In this document: piece by piece, positions 35,531-44,513 of the stretch
How positions within the stretch are numbered: position 1 is the stretch's first letter
How the letters are laid out: the number at the start of each line of letters is the position of its first letter
Position numbers and translations under genes: made by a program
Assembly (NCBI RefSeq): GCF_002099195.1
Contig: NZ_NBYX01000034.1
Coordinates: 1-60,296 of the forward strand
Direction of reading: 5' to 3'
Length of the DNA: 60,296 bases
DNA from: Burkholderia puraquae
GTDB lineage: Bacteria > Pseudomonadota > Gammaproteobacteria > Burkholderiales > Burkholderiaceae
Notes under the pieces: model-generated
What the model saw: the letters and a program-made list of their open reading frames with translations, nothing else
Database searches by the model: none
Told to the model about the DNA's origin: nothing

Positions 35531-36757
35531 ATGCTTGACCACGCCACCAACGAATTGCTGACCCGCGTGGGGCCCGGCACGCCGTGCGGCGAGTTGCTGC
35601 GTCGCTACTGGCATCCGGTCGGTTATTCGTCGGAGCTGGCCGAAGCCGGCCAGACGAAACGCGTGCGGATTCTCGGCGAGGATCTGGTGCTCGCGCGCAC
35701 CGGCAACGGCGGCGTGCTGCTCGTGCAGGAGCGTTGCCCGCATCGCGGTGCATCGCTGCTGTACGGCTTCGTCGAGGAAACCACGATCCGCTGCGCGTAT
35801 CACGGCTGGCAGTACAACGCGGCCGGCGAATGCGTGGAGCGGCCGTTCGAATCGGCGAAGGCGAGCCGTGTCTGCAAGAAGCTGATCGACAGCTATGCGA
35901 CGCACGAATGCGGCGGGCTGATCTTCGCTTACATGGGGCCGGCGGAGCAGAAGCCCGCGTTTCCGAACTGGGACATCCTCGTGCGCAACGACGGCGTCCG
36001 CCATTTCGAGGTGCAGGACGATCTCGCGTGCAACTGGTTCCAGGTGCAGGAAAACGCTGTCGACGTCACGCACACCTTCTATACGCACTCGAAATACTTC
36101 GAGCATCTCGGCATGCGCGACGCGTCCGGGTTCGGCAAGCCGTTCAAGCGGTTCGGCTTCCAGCGCTTCGACTGGGGCATCGTGAAGAGCTGGGAATACG
36201 AAGGCGAGGGCCGTGGCTGGGGCAACCTGATGGTGTTCCCGAACATGCTGCGGATCATGACCGAGATGCACTGGCGCGTGCCGGTCGACGATACGACGAC
36301 GCGGATCGTCTGGGTGTCGTTCACGCCGAACTCGGACGGCGCGCAGCCGCCCGCGGACGAGGCGCCGAAGATCGTCCGGCAGCCGGCGCGCACCGACGCG
36401 GCGGGCCGCTACCTGATGGACACGTTCATGAGCCAGGATGCGATGGCGGTCGAGACGCAGGGCCCGATCTTCGATCGTTCGCGCGAGAACCTCGGCGCGT
36501 CCGATCGCGGGATCGTGATGTTCCGCCAGATGCTGCAGGAGCAGATCGATGCGGTCGCGCGCGGCGAGCGGCCGGTCGCGAACGTGTACGGCGGCGCGCC
36601 GGACGTGACCGACCTGCGCGCATGGATGGGCGGCTATCTGCCGATGAGCTGCGCGCCGGACCCGACGTTCCGCCAGCAGCGCGAATTCGGCGACATCTTC
36701 GACGAGTCGCACGTCGAATACGAGATCCCGGCGAACTCGCCGGTGATGCGCGCTTGA
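35531..36757 (+). CDS. Rieske non-heme iron oxygenase alpha subunit (phthalate 4,5-dioxygenase-like)
   Basis: A 408-residue protein. Rieske ligands are Cys69/His71 (CPHRGASL) and Cys88/His91 (CAYHGW). The mononuclear iron site is ENAVDVTHTFYTH, about residues 174-186. Its beginning (GPGTPCGELLRRYWHPVGYS) is typical of the homotrimeric phthalate-dioxygenase type, which uses a PDR-family reductase. Such a reductase is encoded two genes downstream. The enzyme may hydroxylate or N/O-demethylate the substrate that enters the PyrK/DHOD/carbamoylase steps. Confidence 0.88.
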   Translation: MLDHATNELLTRVGPGTPCGELLRRYWHPVGYSSELAEAGQTKRVRILGEDLVLARTGNGGVLLVQERCPHRGASLLYGFVEETTIRCAYHGWQYNAAGECVERPFESAKASRVCKKLIDSYATHECGGLIFAYMGPAEQKPAFPNWDILVRNDGVRHFEVQDDLACNWFQVQENAVDVTHTFYTHSKYFEHLGMRDASGFGKPFKRFGFQRFDWGIVKSWEYEGEGRGWGNLMVFPNMLRIMTEMHWRVPVDDTTTRIVWVSFTPNSDGAQPPADEAPKIVRQPARTDAAGRYLMDTFMSQDAMAVETQGPIFDRSRENLGASDRGIVMFRQMLQEQIDAVARGERPVANVYGGAPDVTDLRAWMGGYLPMSCAPDPTFRQQREFGDIFDESHVEYEIPANSPVMRA

Positions 36758-36795
36758 GCGGCGGTACGCTCGGCGGGCCGGGCCGCGGCGCCGGC

Positions 36796-38151
36796 ATGCT
36801 GACGGGCGGCCGCGTCACGGCCGCGCTGCTCGCGGTGGGGCTCGCGAGCATCGCCGCGCTCGGCGCGCGCGGCACGCTGTCGGCCGGCGACGCACGCATC
36901 GTCGCGATTGTGTTCACCTGCATCGTGCTGTGGGCGACGGGCGCGGTCGCGAGCCTGTGGGTGTCGCTGCTGTTTTTCTTCCTCGCGGCGACCTGCACGC
37001 CGGTGCCCACCGCCGAGATCTTCTCCGGCTTCGGGTCGAGCGCGTTCTGGCTCGTGTTCAGCGGCGCGGCGATCGGCTTCGCGCTGAAGGAGAGCGGCCT
37101 GAGCGAACGGATCGGCATCGCGCTCGCGCGCCGGATCGGCGGCTCGTATCTGAAGGCGCTGCTCGCATTCGCGATCCTGAGCTTCCTGCTGTCGCTCGTG
37201 ATGCCGTCGACGTTCGGGCGGATCGCGATCCTGGTTCCGATCGCGATCGGCTACTGCGACGTCGTGAAGCTCGGCGTGCACGCGAACGGGCGGCGCGGGA
37301 TCCTGCTGCTCGTGATCGTCGGCTCGTACGAGCTGGCTGCCGCGGTGCTGCCCGCGAACCTGCCGAACGTGATCATGGCGGGGATTCTCGAGCAGTCGCA
37401 CGGGATGCATCTGCGCTTCTCCGAGTATCTGCTGCTGTTCTTTCCGGCCGGCGTGATCGTGCGTGGCGCGGTGCTGGTGCTCGCGTCCTGGTGGCTGTTC
37501 GCGGATACGGTCGGCGAAGTCGAGATACCGGCGGCGCGCGTCGCGCTCGGCCGCCGCGAATGGCACGCGATCGTGCTGCTGGCGATCACGCTCGTGCTCT
37601 GGTTCACCGACGCCGTGCATCGCATCGCGCCCGGCTGGGTCGGGCTCGGCTTCGCGCTCGTCTACTTCGGCACGTCGCCGCCCGCGCAGCTCGAGCGCTT
37701 CACCGCGACGCTGAAGATGGACCTGCTGTGGTTCATCGCGGCGATCATCGGGCTGACCGCGCTCGTCAACCATCTCGACATGCGCGTGCCGGACACGCTC
37801 GCGCTCGACGCGCTGCGCGACAGCCCGATGCTCATGTACTTCGCGCTGACCGCGCTGTCGATCGTCGTTTGCTTCGCGGTCACGTCGAATGCGGAACCGG
37901 CGCTATACGTGCCGATCGTGTCGCGCCTGCTCGCGCAGGGGCTGCACCTGAAGGCCGGCCTGCTCGCGCAGGTGATGGGCTATGCGACCACGGTCCTGCC
38001 GTACCAGTCGCCGCCGATCGTGTTCGGCAACGCGCTCGCGCAGCTGGACCGGGGTGCGGTGCTCCGGTACTGCATCGCGACGGCGCTGCTGGGCGTGGTG
38101 TTCGTGATCCCGGTCAATGCGTTGTGGTGGCGGCTGATCGGGCTGCTGTGA
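36796..38151 (+). CDS. SLC13/DASS-type anion permease
   Basis: A polytopic membrane protein of 451 residues (from ATG 36796) with about eleven membrane segments. Motifs include FWLVFSGAAIGFALKESGL, SLVMPSTFGRIAILVPIA, and the conserved NAEPALYVPIVSRLL. These resemble the divalent-anion:sodium symporter family that imports dicarboxylates. A TTG at 36754 overlapping the Rieske stop is an alternative start and would couple translation. It probably provides a second uptake route for an acidic substrate. Confidence 0.78.
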   Translation: MLTGGRVTAALLAVGLASIAALGARGTLSAGDARIVAIVFTCIVLWATGAVASLWVSLLFFFLAATCTPVPTAEIFSGFGSSAFWLVFSGAAIGFALKESGLSERIGIALARRIGGSYLKALLAFAILSFLLSLVMPSTFGRIAILVPIAIGYCDVVKLGVHANGRRGILLLVIVGSYELAAAVLPANLPNVIMAGILEQSHGMHLRFSEYLLLFFPAGVIVRGAVLVLASWWLFADTVGEVEIPAARVALGRREWHAIVLLAITLVLWFTDAVHRIAPGWVGLGFALVYFGTSPPAQLERFTATLKMDLLWFIAAIIGLTALVNHLDMRVPDTLALDALRDSPMLMYFALTALSIVVCFAVTSNAEPALYVPIVSRLLAQGLHLKAGLLAQVMGYATTVLPYQSPPIVFGNALAQLDRGAVLRYCIATALLGVVFVIPVNALWWRLIGLL

Positions 38152-38173
38152 GTTTTCCTGAACGGTGAATCCA

Positions 38174-39145
38174 ATGATCGAAAACGATCTGCTTGCCGCG
38201 CGCGTGATTGCGCGCGAGCGCGTCGCGTGCGACGTGATTTCGCTGAGGCTCGTCAGCGACGCGCCGGGGCTCGCCCTGCCGGCGTTCGAAGCCGGCGCGC
38301 ATATCGACCTGCATCTGCGCGACGGGCTCACGCGCAAGTATTCGCTGTGCAACGATCCGGTCGAGCGCGGCGTGTACGAGATCGCGATCAAGCGCGAGCC
38401 GGCGTCGAGCGGCGGCTCCGCGCACGTGCACGATGCGATCCGCGTAGGCGACGTGCTGCGGATCGGCGCGCCGCTGAACTACTTCCCGCTCGCGCCAGAC
38501 GACAGCCCGGCCGTGCTGCTCGCCGCCGGGATCGGCGTGACGCCGTTGCTCGCGATGGCGCATAGCCTGGTGCGCGCGGGGCGGCCGCTCGCGTTCCACT
38601 ACTTCGTGCGTTCGGCCGACGCGGCCGCGTACGGGGCGACGCTCGCGTCGCGGCTCGCGGACGTCGCGACGGTGCACACGGGGCTGACGCCCGACGCGAC
38701 CCGCGACGCGATCACGACGATCGTCGGCGCGATGGATTCGCGCTCGCATCTGTATTTCTGCGGACCGGCGCCGTTCATGGCGGCCGTCGACGCGATCGCG
38801 CGCCCGGCGCTCGGCGATGCGCGGCTTCATCACGAGTATTTTTCCGCGCCAGCCGCGGAGCCTGCCGACGGCGAGGCCGACGCGTTCCGGATCGAGCTCG
38901 CGCGCTCGCAGCGCGCGCTGCTCGTGCCGCCGGGGCAGTCGATCACCGATGTGCTGTACGAGCACGGCATCGCGGTCGCCACGTCGTGCGAGGCGGGCGT
39001 GTGCGGCGCATGCCGGACGACCGTGCTCGAGGGCACGCCCGATCATCGGGACGCGTTCCTGAGTGCGGCGGAAAAGGCCCGCAACGATTGCATGATGCCG
39101 TGCGTGTCGCGATGCCGCGGCGAACGGCTGGTGCTGGATCTCTGA
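38174..39145 (+). CDS. PDR-type flavin/[2Fe-2S] reductase for the Rieske oxygenase
   Basis: A 323-residue oxidoreductase of the phthalate dioxygenase reductase/vanillate demethylase VanB family. It has the FMN-binding RKYSLCNDP, nucleotide-binding AAGIGVTPLLAMAH and YFCGPAPFM, and a C-terminal plant-type ferredoxin domain CEAGVCGACRTTVLEG with a distal cysteine. It transfers electrons from NAD(P)H to the Rieske centre. A GTG at 38165 is an alternative start. It ends the cluster. Confidence 0.9.
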   Translation: MIENDLLAARVIARERVACDVISLRLVSDAPGLALPAFEAGAHIDLHLRDGLTRKYSLCNDPVERGVYEIAIKREPASSGGSAHVHDAIRVGDVLRIGAPLNYFPLAPDDSPAVLLAAGIGVTPLLAMAHSLVRAGRPLAFHYFVRSADAAAYGATLASRLADVATVHTGLTPDATRDAITTIVGAMDSRSHLYFCGPAPFMAAVDAIARPALGDARLHHEYFSAPAAEPADGEADAFRIELARSQRALLVPPGQSITDVLYEHGIAVATSCEAGVCGACRTTVLEGTPDHRDAFLSAAEKARNDCMMPCVSRCRGERLVLDL

Positions 39146-39147
39146 GC

Positions 39148-39169
39148 CCTCACGGGGGGCCGAGTGAGG
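39148..39169. terminator. Weak hairpin at the end of the Rieske cluster
   Basis: Six-base arms CCTCAC (39148-39153) and GTGAGG (39164-39169) start two bases after the stop codon of the reductase. No T-run follows, so its effect is uncertain. Confidence 0.3.
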
Positions 39170-39554
39170 CCGGTCGGGAAAAATGGAAGCCGACGTTTCG
39201 TAAATTCGAGAAACGGGGGCATGGATGAATCGAGCTATCACGACGGCACGAGTGCCGGCTCAAGCTTTGATGCCGCACAACGCGTGGTCGAAGCTGCCAG
39301 CCCCGTAACGATGTCGCGAGAGAGTTGACACCGAGCTTCGCGACGCCGCGCTCGGTGCGACTTGAATGCGCAGCAAGCAACTCGATGATTCTTCGTGAAT
39401 CTCCCTCTGGCGGTTAGCGCCGCTGGGCGACGGCACATTTATCCTTCGCAAACCGTGACACGTTTATTTTTGTCTACGGCTGGCGACACCTGAAAAACTC
39501 ATTTTGTTAAGACCTCCTGGCCCGGCCTCGCGTCGCTGGCAGGAGCAGGAGCCG
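39170..39554. other. Non-coding junction with inverted repeat
   Basis: About 385 bases with no recognisable gene and lower GC. An 8-base inverted repeat CACCGAGC (39329-39336) / GCTCGGTG (39350-39357) with a 13-base spacer is present. The region separates two operons with different codon use and may mark the boundary of acquired DNA. The A/T-rich right end contains no identifiable IS terminus. Confidence 0.4.
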
Positions 39555-40463
39555 TTAGCGGAACGCCCGCATCTGCCCCGTCATCATCTGCAGCATCTTG
39601 TTGGCGGCCACCGAGAGCTTGCGGCCCACGCGCGTGACCATGTGCGCCTCGGCGTTCTCGAGGATCGGATGCGCGATTTCGATCGCGAACAGCTCCTTGG
39701 CCTGCAGTTCGGCCGCCACCGCGAAAGCCGGCATCACCGCAATGCCGAGCCCCGATCTCACGAACTCCTTCAGGATCGCGAAGGAATTGGTGGTGACGAT
39801 CGGCGCGAGCCGTACGCGCTCGGCGTATTCCACGGCCTCCATCATCTGCCGCGTGCCGTAGGACGGGTGGGTGGCCGCGAGCGGGTAGGTGGCGAGCTGC
39901 TGCACCGTCAGCACCTTGTGGCTGCGGCGCGGGAAGTCGGGGCCGACGATTGCCATCATCGGCTGCCGCTTCGACGCGCGCGACACCAGCTTGGGTTCGG
40001 CGGGCGGGTTGTAGACCAGGCCGATCTCGCCCTCGTCGTTCGAGATTTTGCGGATCACGTCGTTGGTGCTGCCCACGTCGAGGTTGACACGGATCCCGGG
40101 GAACTGCCGGCAGAACTGCTGCATCGGCCCGGCCAGCAGATCCGAGACGAAGCCCTCGCCGAGCACCAGGCTGACCTGGCCGGTCTTGAGCCCGCGCAGC
40201 TCCTGCAGGCGCGAGATCAGGTCGTCGCGATGCGCGAGCTGCTCGCGGAAATACTCGATCACGCAGCGTCCAGCGTCGGTGGGCGTCACGCCGCGCGCGT
40301 GGCGCTCCACCAGGGTGGCGTCGAGCTCCTTCTCCAGCAGCCCGATCTGGCGGCTCACGGCCGAGGGCGCCACGTCGAGCCAGTCGGCCGCGGCGCGGAT
40401 CGTGCCGCAGCGCACGGCCTCGTAGAAATAGACGATCCGGCTGTCGGTAAGGGTGTCGCTCAT
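39555..40463 (-). CDS. LysR-family regulator of the DUF3100 cluster
   Basis: A 302-residue LysR protein. The N-terminal winged HTH is visible (FYEAVRCGTIRAAADWLDVA, PSAVSRQIGLLEKEL), followed by a substrate-binding domain (DVGSTNDVIRKISNDEGEIG, FVRSGLGIAVMPAFAV). It is divergent from the beta-hydroxyacid dehydrogenase operon and presumably activates it in response to a pathway intermediate. A palindrome lies just upstream of its start. Confidence 0.9.
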   Translation of the reverse strand: MSDTLTDSRIVYFYEAVRCGTIRAAADWLDVAPSAVSRQIGLLEKELDATLVERHARGVTPTDAGRCVIEYFREQLAHRDDLISRLQELRGLKTGQVSLVLGEGFVSDLLAGPMQQFCRQFPGIRVNLDVGSTNDVIRKISNDEGEIGLVYNPPAEPKLVSRASKRQPMMAIVGPDFPRRSHKVLTVQQLATYPLAATHPSYGTRQMMEAVEYAERVRLAPIVTTNSFAILKEFVRSGLGIAVMPAFAVAAELQAKELFAIEIAHPILENAEAHMVTRVGRKLSVAANKMLQMMTGQMRAFR

Positions 40464-40471
40464 GATCCCGG

Positions 40472-40490
40472 TGTTCTAAAAAAGAGAACA
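40472..40490. promoter_or_regulatory. Candidate LysR operator TGTTCT-N7-AGAACA
   Basis: Perfect 6-base arms TGTTCT (40472-40477) and AGAACA (40485-40490) with an A-rich 7-base spacer. It sits 8 bases upstream of the lysR start and 116 bases before the dehydrogenase start. This is the expected position for an autoregulatory/activation site; the spacing is compatible with a LysR T-N11-A box. Confidence 0.5.
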
Positions 40491-40606
40491 ATCTCAATAT
40501 TGGCGTTGATTGATTATACGGATCGCCGGACCGAACATCGTAGCCATGCAAGGCGGGCGCAAGCTGGCGCGCCGGCCTCGAGCCAACAGCTATCAGGAGT
40601 CGTCGG

Positions 40607-41479
40607 ATGAAAACGGTGGGCGTGATCGGTCTGGGCAACATGGGGCGCGGCATGGCGGGTTCGCTGCGGCGCGGCGACTACACGGTGCTTGGTTACGACG
40701 CAGCGCCCGGCGTGGCACTCGCGCTGGCCGAGCAGGCGGTGCTGTCGGCGCGCGATTCGGTGGCCGAGATCGCACGCGACGCCGACGTGCTGCTGCTGTC
40801 GTTGCCGACTTCGGCGGTGGTCGAGGCGGTGGTGCTGGGCGCGGGCGGCGTGCTCGAGAACGCGAAGCCGGGCAGCATCGTGATCGACACCACCACGGCC
40901 GATCCGGACAGCACGCGGCGCGTGGCGGCGGCCCTGGCCGAGCGCGGCATCGGCTTCGTCGACGGCCCGGTGAGCGGTGGCCCGAAGGGCGCGGCCACCG
41001 CCACCATGACCATGGTGCTGGGCGGCTCGGACAGCGATATCGCGGCCATCGAGCCGATCCTCGCGGTGATCAGCGCCAAGCGCGTGCATGTGGGCCCGGT
41101 GGGCGCCGGCCACGTCACCAAGCTGCTCAACAACTTGCTGACCGGCGTGCACCTGCTGGCCGCCAGCGAGGCGGTGCGCACCGCGCGCGCGGCCGGCGTC
41201 GATCCGGAAAAGCTGGTCGAGGCGCTCAATGGCGGCTCCGGCCGCAACAGCGCGACGCTGACCAACTACCCGACCTGGATCTTCAACGGCAAGTTCGATT
41301 CCGGTTTCACCATGAAGCTGATGCGCAAGGACGTGCGGCTCGCGCTGGGCCTGCTGGACCAATTCGACAGCGTCGCACCGGTGGCGCGCGAGGCGGCGCG
41401 CGTGTGGGCCGCCAGCGCGGTATCCGTCGCCGACGGCGAGGACTTCAACCGCATCGTCGACTTTCTCGACCCTGCCTGA
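40607..41479 (+). CDS. Beta-hydroxyacid dehydrogenase (3-hydroxyisobutyrate dehydrogenase family)
   Basis: A 290-residue NAD(P)-dependent enzyme with GLGNMGRGMAGSLRRG at the start, the substrate-binding DGPVSGGPKGAATATMTM and the catalytic lysine in HVTKLLNNLL. The family includes 3-hydroxyisobutyrate, tartronate semialdehyde and related dehydrogenases. An aldehyde dehydrogenase follows 54 bases later, so a hydroxy acid to semialdehyde to acid sequence is plausible. Threonine codons are mostly ACC, unlike neighbours to the left, where ACG prevails. Confidence 0.88.
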   Translation: MKTVGVIGLGNMGRGMAGSLRRGDYTVLGYDAAPGVALALAEQAVLSARDSVAEIARDADVLLLSLPTSAVVEAVVLGAGGVLENAKPGSIVIDTTTADPDSTRRVAAALAERGIGFVDGPVSGGPKGAATATMTMVLGGSDSDIAAIEPILAVISAKRVHVGPVGAGHVTKLLNNLLTGVHLLAASEAVRTARAAGVDPEKLVEALNGGSGRNSATLTNYPTWIFNGKFDSGFTMKLMRKDVRLALGLLDQFDSVAPVAREAARVWAASAVSVADGEDFNRIVDFLDPA

Positions 41480-41533
41480 GGCCAGGCAGCCCGCGCCACG
41501 ATCCCGCTCGACCCACTGATACGGAAACCTGAC

Positions 41534-43051
41534 ATGACCCAGCACGCAGACCAGTTGCTCGCCGCCTTCGCGCATTTCTTCCCCGGCGCCGCCACGATCG
41601 GTTCGTATATCGACGGCGAGCTTGTCGCCGGCCAGGGCGACACGATCCAGCTTTACGACGCGGCGACGGGCGAGGCCACGCTCGCCTATCGCGACGCCGG
41701 CGCAGCAGTGATCGACCATGCCGCCGAAAGCGCACGCCGCGCGCAGCGCGAATGGTGGGCGCTCACGCATGCCGCGCGCGGCCGCGTGATGCAGGAGGTG
41801 GCGCGCGCGATCCGCGCCGAGGCCGAGGCGATCGCGCGGCTTGAGGCACTGGGCTCGGGCAAGCCGATCCGCGACTGCCGGGGCGAGGTGGGCAAGGTCG
41901 CCGAGATGTTCGAGTACTACGCGGGCTGGACCGACAAGTTCTACGGCAGCGTGATCCCGGTGCCGACCTCGCACCTCAACTACACGCGCCGCGAGCCGGC
42001 CGGCGTGGTGCTGCAGATCACACCCTGGAACGCGCCGGTGTTCACCTGCGGCTGGCAGGTGGCGCCCGCGGTGGCGATGGGCAACGGCGTGCTGCTCAAG
42101 CCCTCGGAGCTGACGCCCTTCACCTCGCTGGCGGTCGCCCGACTCGGCGAGCGGGCCGGATTGCCGCGCGGCCTGGTCAACGTGCTGGCCGGCTTCGGTC
42201 ACACCGCCGGGCAGGCCGCGATCGCGCATCGCGTGGTGAGCAAGGTGGTATTCGTCGGCTCGCCGGCCACCGGCGCGCGCATTGCCGAGGCCGCCGCGCG
42301 CCGCGTGCTGCCCTGCGTGCTGGAGCTGGGCGGCAAGTCGGCCAATATCGTGTTCGCCGACGCCGACCTCAAGCGCGCCGCGCTGACCGCCCAGGCGGCG
42401 ATCTTCGCCGGCGCGGGCCAGAGCTGCGTGGCCGGCTCGCGTCTGCTGGTGCAGCGTGCCGTCTACGACGAATTCGTCGCGATGGTGGTTGCCGGGGCGA
42501 AGAAGATCCGTGTCGGTGCGCCGCTCGACGATGCGACCGAGGTGGGCCCGATCAACAATCGCAAGCAGTACGACCACGTGATGTCGATGATCGCGCGCGG
42601 CGTGGCGGCTGGCGCTACGCTCGCCTGCGGCTCGGCCGAGCGCGTCGGGGAGGGCCGCGGCGGCTACTTCGTGGCGCCCACCGTGCTGGCCGGCGTGTCG
42701 AACGCGATGGAGGTGGCGCGCACCGAGATCTTCGGGCCGGTGGTGGCCGCCATCCCGTTCGACACCGAGGAGGAGGCGATCGCGATCGCCAACGACACCG
42801 ACTTTGGCCTGGCCGGCGCGGCCTGGACCACCGACGTGGCGCGCGCGCATCGCGTGGCCGCGCAGGTGAATGCCGGCACCTTCTGGGTCAACGGCTACAA
42901 GACCATCAACGTGGCTTCCCCGTTCGGCGGCTACGGCATGAGCGGCTACGGCCGCTCGAGCGGGGTCGAGGCGCTGTACGAATACACGCAGACCAAGAGC
43001 GTGTGGGTCGAGACGGCCGAAGCGCCGCCCACCGCGTTCGGTTATCTGTAA
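41534..43051 (+). CDS. Aldehyde dehydrogenase
   Basis: A 505-residue ALDH with ITPWNAPVFTCGWQVAPA, VGSPATGARIAEAA, LELGGKSANIVF (general base) and the catalytic cysteine in GAGQSCVAGSR; EIFGPVVAAIPF and the C-terminal GGYGMSGYGR are intact. It is second in the LysR-controlled operon, between a beta-hydroxyacid dehydrogenase and a DUF3100 membrane protein. It probably oxidises the semialdehyde made by the preceding enzyme or an aldehyde released by the amidohydrolase. Confidence 0.9.
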   Translation: MTQHADQLLAAFAHFFPGAATIGSYIDGELVAGQGDTIQLYDAATGEATLAYRDAGAAVIDHAAESARRAQREWWALTHAARGRVMQEVARAIRAEAEAIARLEALGSGKPIRDCRGEVGKVAEMFEYYAGWTDKFYGSVIPVPTSHLNYTRREPAGVVLQITPWNAPVFTCGWQVAPAVAMGNGVLLKPSELTPFTSLAVARLGERAGLPRGLVNVLAGFGHTAGQAAIAHRVVSKVVFVGSPATGARIAEAAARRVLPCVLELGGKSANIVFADADLKRAALTAQAAIFAGAGQSCVAGSRLLVQRAVYDEFVAMVVAGAKKIRVGAPLDDATEVGPINNRKQYDHVMSMIARGVAAGATLACGSAERVGEGRGGYFVAPTVLAGVSNAMEVARTEIFGPVVAAIPFDTEEEAIAIANDTDFGLAGAAWTTDVARAHRVAAQVNAGTFWVNGYKTINVASPFGGYGMSGYGRSSGVEALYEYTQTKSVWVETAEAPPTAFGYL

Positions 43052-43099
43052 CCACCGGCCCGCATTCGACGGCAGCCGGGCTTCAAGGGGAGATTCGTC

Positions 43100-44434
43100 A
43101 TGGAACACGCACTGGGTATCGAGCGCCGCGAGCTGGGCGGCGCGGCCACCGCCAAGGTCCTGCTTTATGCGGCCGGCATCCTGCTGGTCGCCGAATGGAT
43201 CGGCTCGTTCACGTTCAAGCTCGGGCCGGGCAAGGTCGTGCTGCTGCCGATGATCTGGGCGCTGCTGCTCGGCGCGGCGGTGGGGCTGGCCAGCGCGCGC
43301 TGGAACAGCAGCGCGCGCCTGAGCGTGCCCGACCAGTTCTTCGCGGCCGCGATCCTGCAGCCCGCGCTGCTACTGTTCGTCTCCAAGCTCGGGCTGATGG
43401 TGGGCAGCGCGCTGCCCAAGCTGGCGTCGGCGGGCTGGGCGCTGGCCTTCCAGGAATTCGGCCACTTCGTCGGCACCATCCTGCTCGGCCTGCCGCTCGC
43501 GTTGCTGCTCGGCATCAAGCGCGAGGCGATCGGCGCGACCTTCTCGGTGGGCCGCGAGCCGAGCCTGGCGATCATCGGCGAGAAGTACGGCATGGATTCG
43601 GCCGAGGGCCGCGGCGTGCTGGCCGAGTACCTGACCGGCACCGTGTTCGGTGCGGTGTTCATCGCCGTGTTCGCGGGTTTCGTGAGCAGCCTCGGCATCT
43701 TCGATCCGCTCGCGCTGGCGATGGGCTCGGGCGTCGGCTCGGGCAGCATGATGGCGGCCGCCTCGGGCGCGATCGCCGCGCAGCAGGACCCGGAGACGGC
43801 GAAATCGGTGCTCGCGTTCGCCGCGGCCAGCAACCTGATCACCACCACCATCGGTACCTACTTCACGCTGTTCATCTCGCTGCCGCTCGCGGTCTGGGGC
43901 TATCGCGTGCTGGAGCCGCTGATCGGCCGCACCACCAAGGCATCGGCGCAGCCCGAGGCGGCCAGCCCGTCGCTGGGCGACGTGCGGACCGAGGCGCCGG
44001 CGCTCGGCTACGGCGGCAAGCTGCTGGCCTGGATCGTGACGGCCGCGATGGCGCTGGTGTGCGACTGGATCGCCCACGGCACCACACCGCTGGCGGGACT
44101 GCCGGGAATCGCGATCATGGTATGCGCGACGATCGTCGGCGATGCGCTGGCGCGCGTGACGGGGCGGCGGATTCCGGCGGTCTGCTGGGTATCGGTGGTG
44201 GCGATGTTCCTGACCTCGCCGTGGTGCCCATGGGCTTCGCAGATCGCCGCGCTCAGCTCGCACAACGATTTCCTCGGGGTGACCACGCCGATGCTGGTGT
44301 TCGCGGGGCTGTCGATCGCCAAGGACATTCCGGCCTTCCGCCGGCTCGGCTGGCGCATCGTGCTGGTGTCCTTCGTGGCCAATGCCGGTACCTTCATCGG
44401 CGCGACCCTGGTGGCGCAGCTGTTCCATATCTGA
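43100..44434 (+). CDS. DUF3100 family membrane protein, probable transporter
   Basis: A 444-residue integral membrane protein with about eleven hydrophobic segments (VLLYAAGILLVAEWIGSF, LPMIWALLLGAAVGLA, YLTGTVFGAVFIAVFAGF). It contains the glycine/serine-rich MGSGVGSGSMMAAASGAI and FVANAGTFIGATLVAQLF. It matches the DUF3100 family, whose function is not established. Its place in a catabolic operon suggests import of the pathway substrate. GGGGAGATTCGTC precedes the ATG. Confidence 0.82.
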   Translation: MEHALGIERRELGGAATAKVLLYAAGILLVAEWIGSFTFKLGPGKVVLLPMIWALLLGAAVGLASARWNSSARLSVPDQFFAAAILQPALLLFVSKLGLMVGSALPKLASAGWALAFQEFGHFVGTILLGLPLALLLGIKREAIGATFSVGREPSLAIIGEKYGMDSAEGRGVLAEYLTGTVFGAVFIAVFAGFVSSLGIFDPLALAMGSGVGSGSMMAAASGAIAAQQDPETAKSVLAFAAASNLITTTIGTYFTLFISLPLAVWGYRVLEPLIGRTTKASAQPEAASPSLGDVRTEAPALGYGGKLLAWIVTAAMALVCDWIAHGTTPLAGLPGIAIMVCATIVGDALARVTGRRIPAVCWVSVVAMFLTSPWCPWASQIAALSSHNDFLGVTTPMLVFAGLSIAKDIPAFRRLGWRIVLVSFVANAGTFIGATLVAQLFHI

Positions 44435-44513
44435 TGCCTCGCGGCACGGCGGCGGGCGGCATGGGCTGGCCCGCCGCCGCGCCGCGACGACCGACAAAAG
44501 CGCTTTCATCCGC

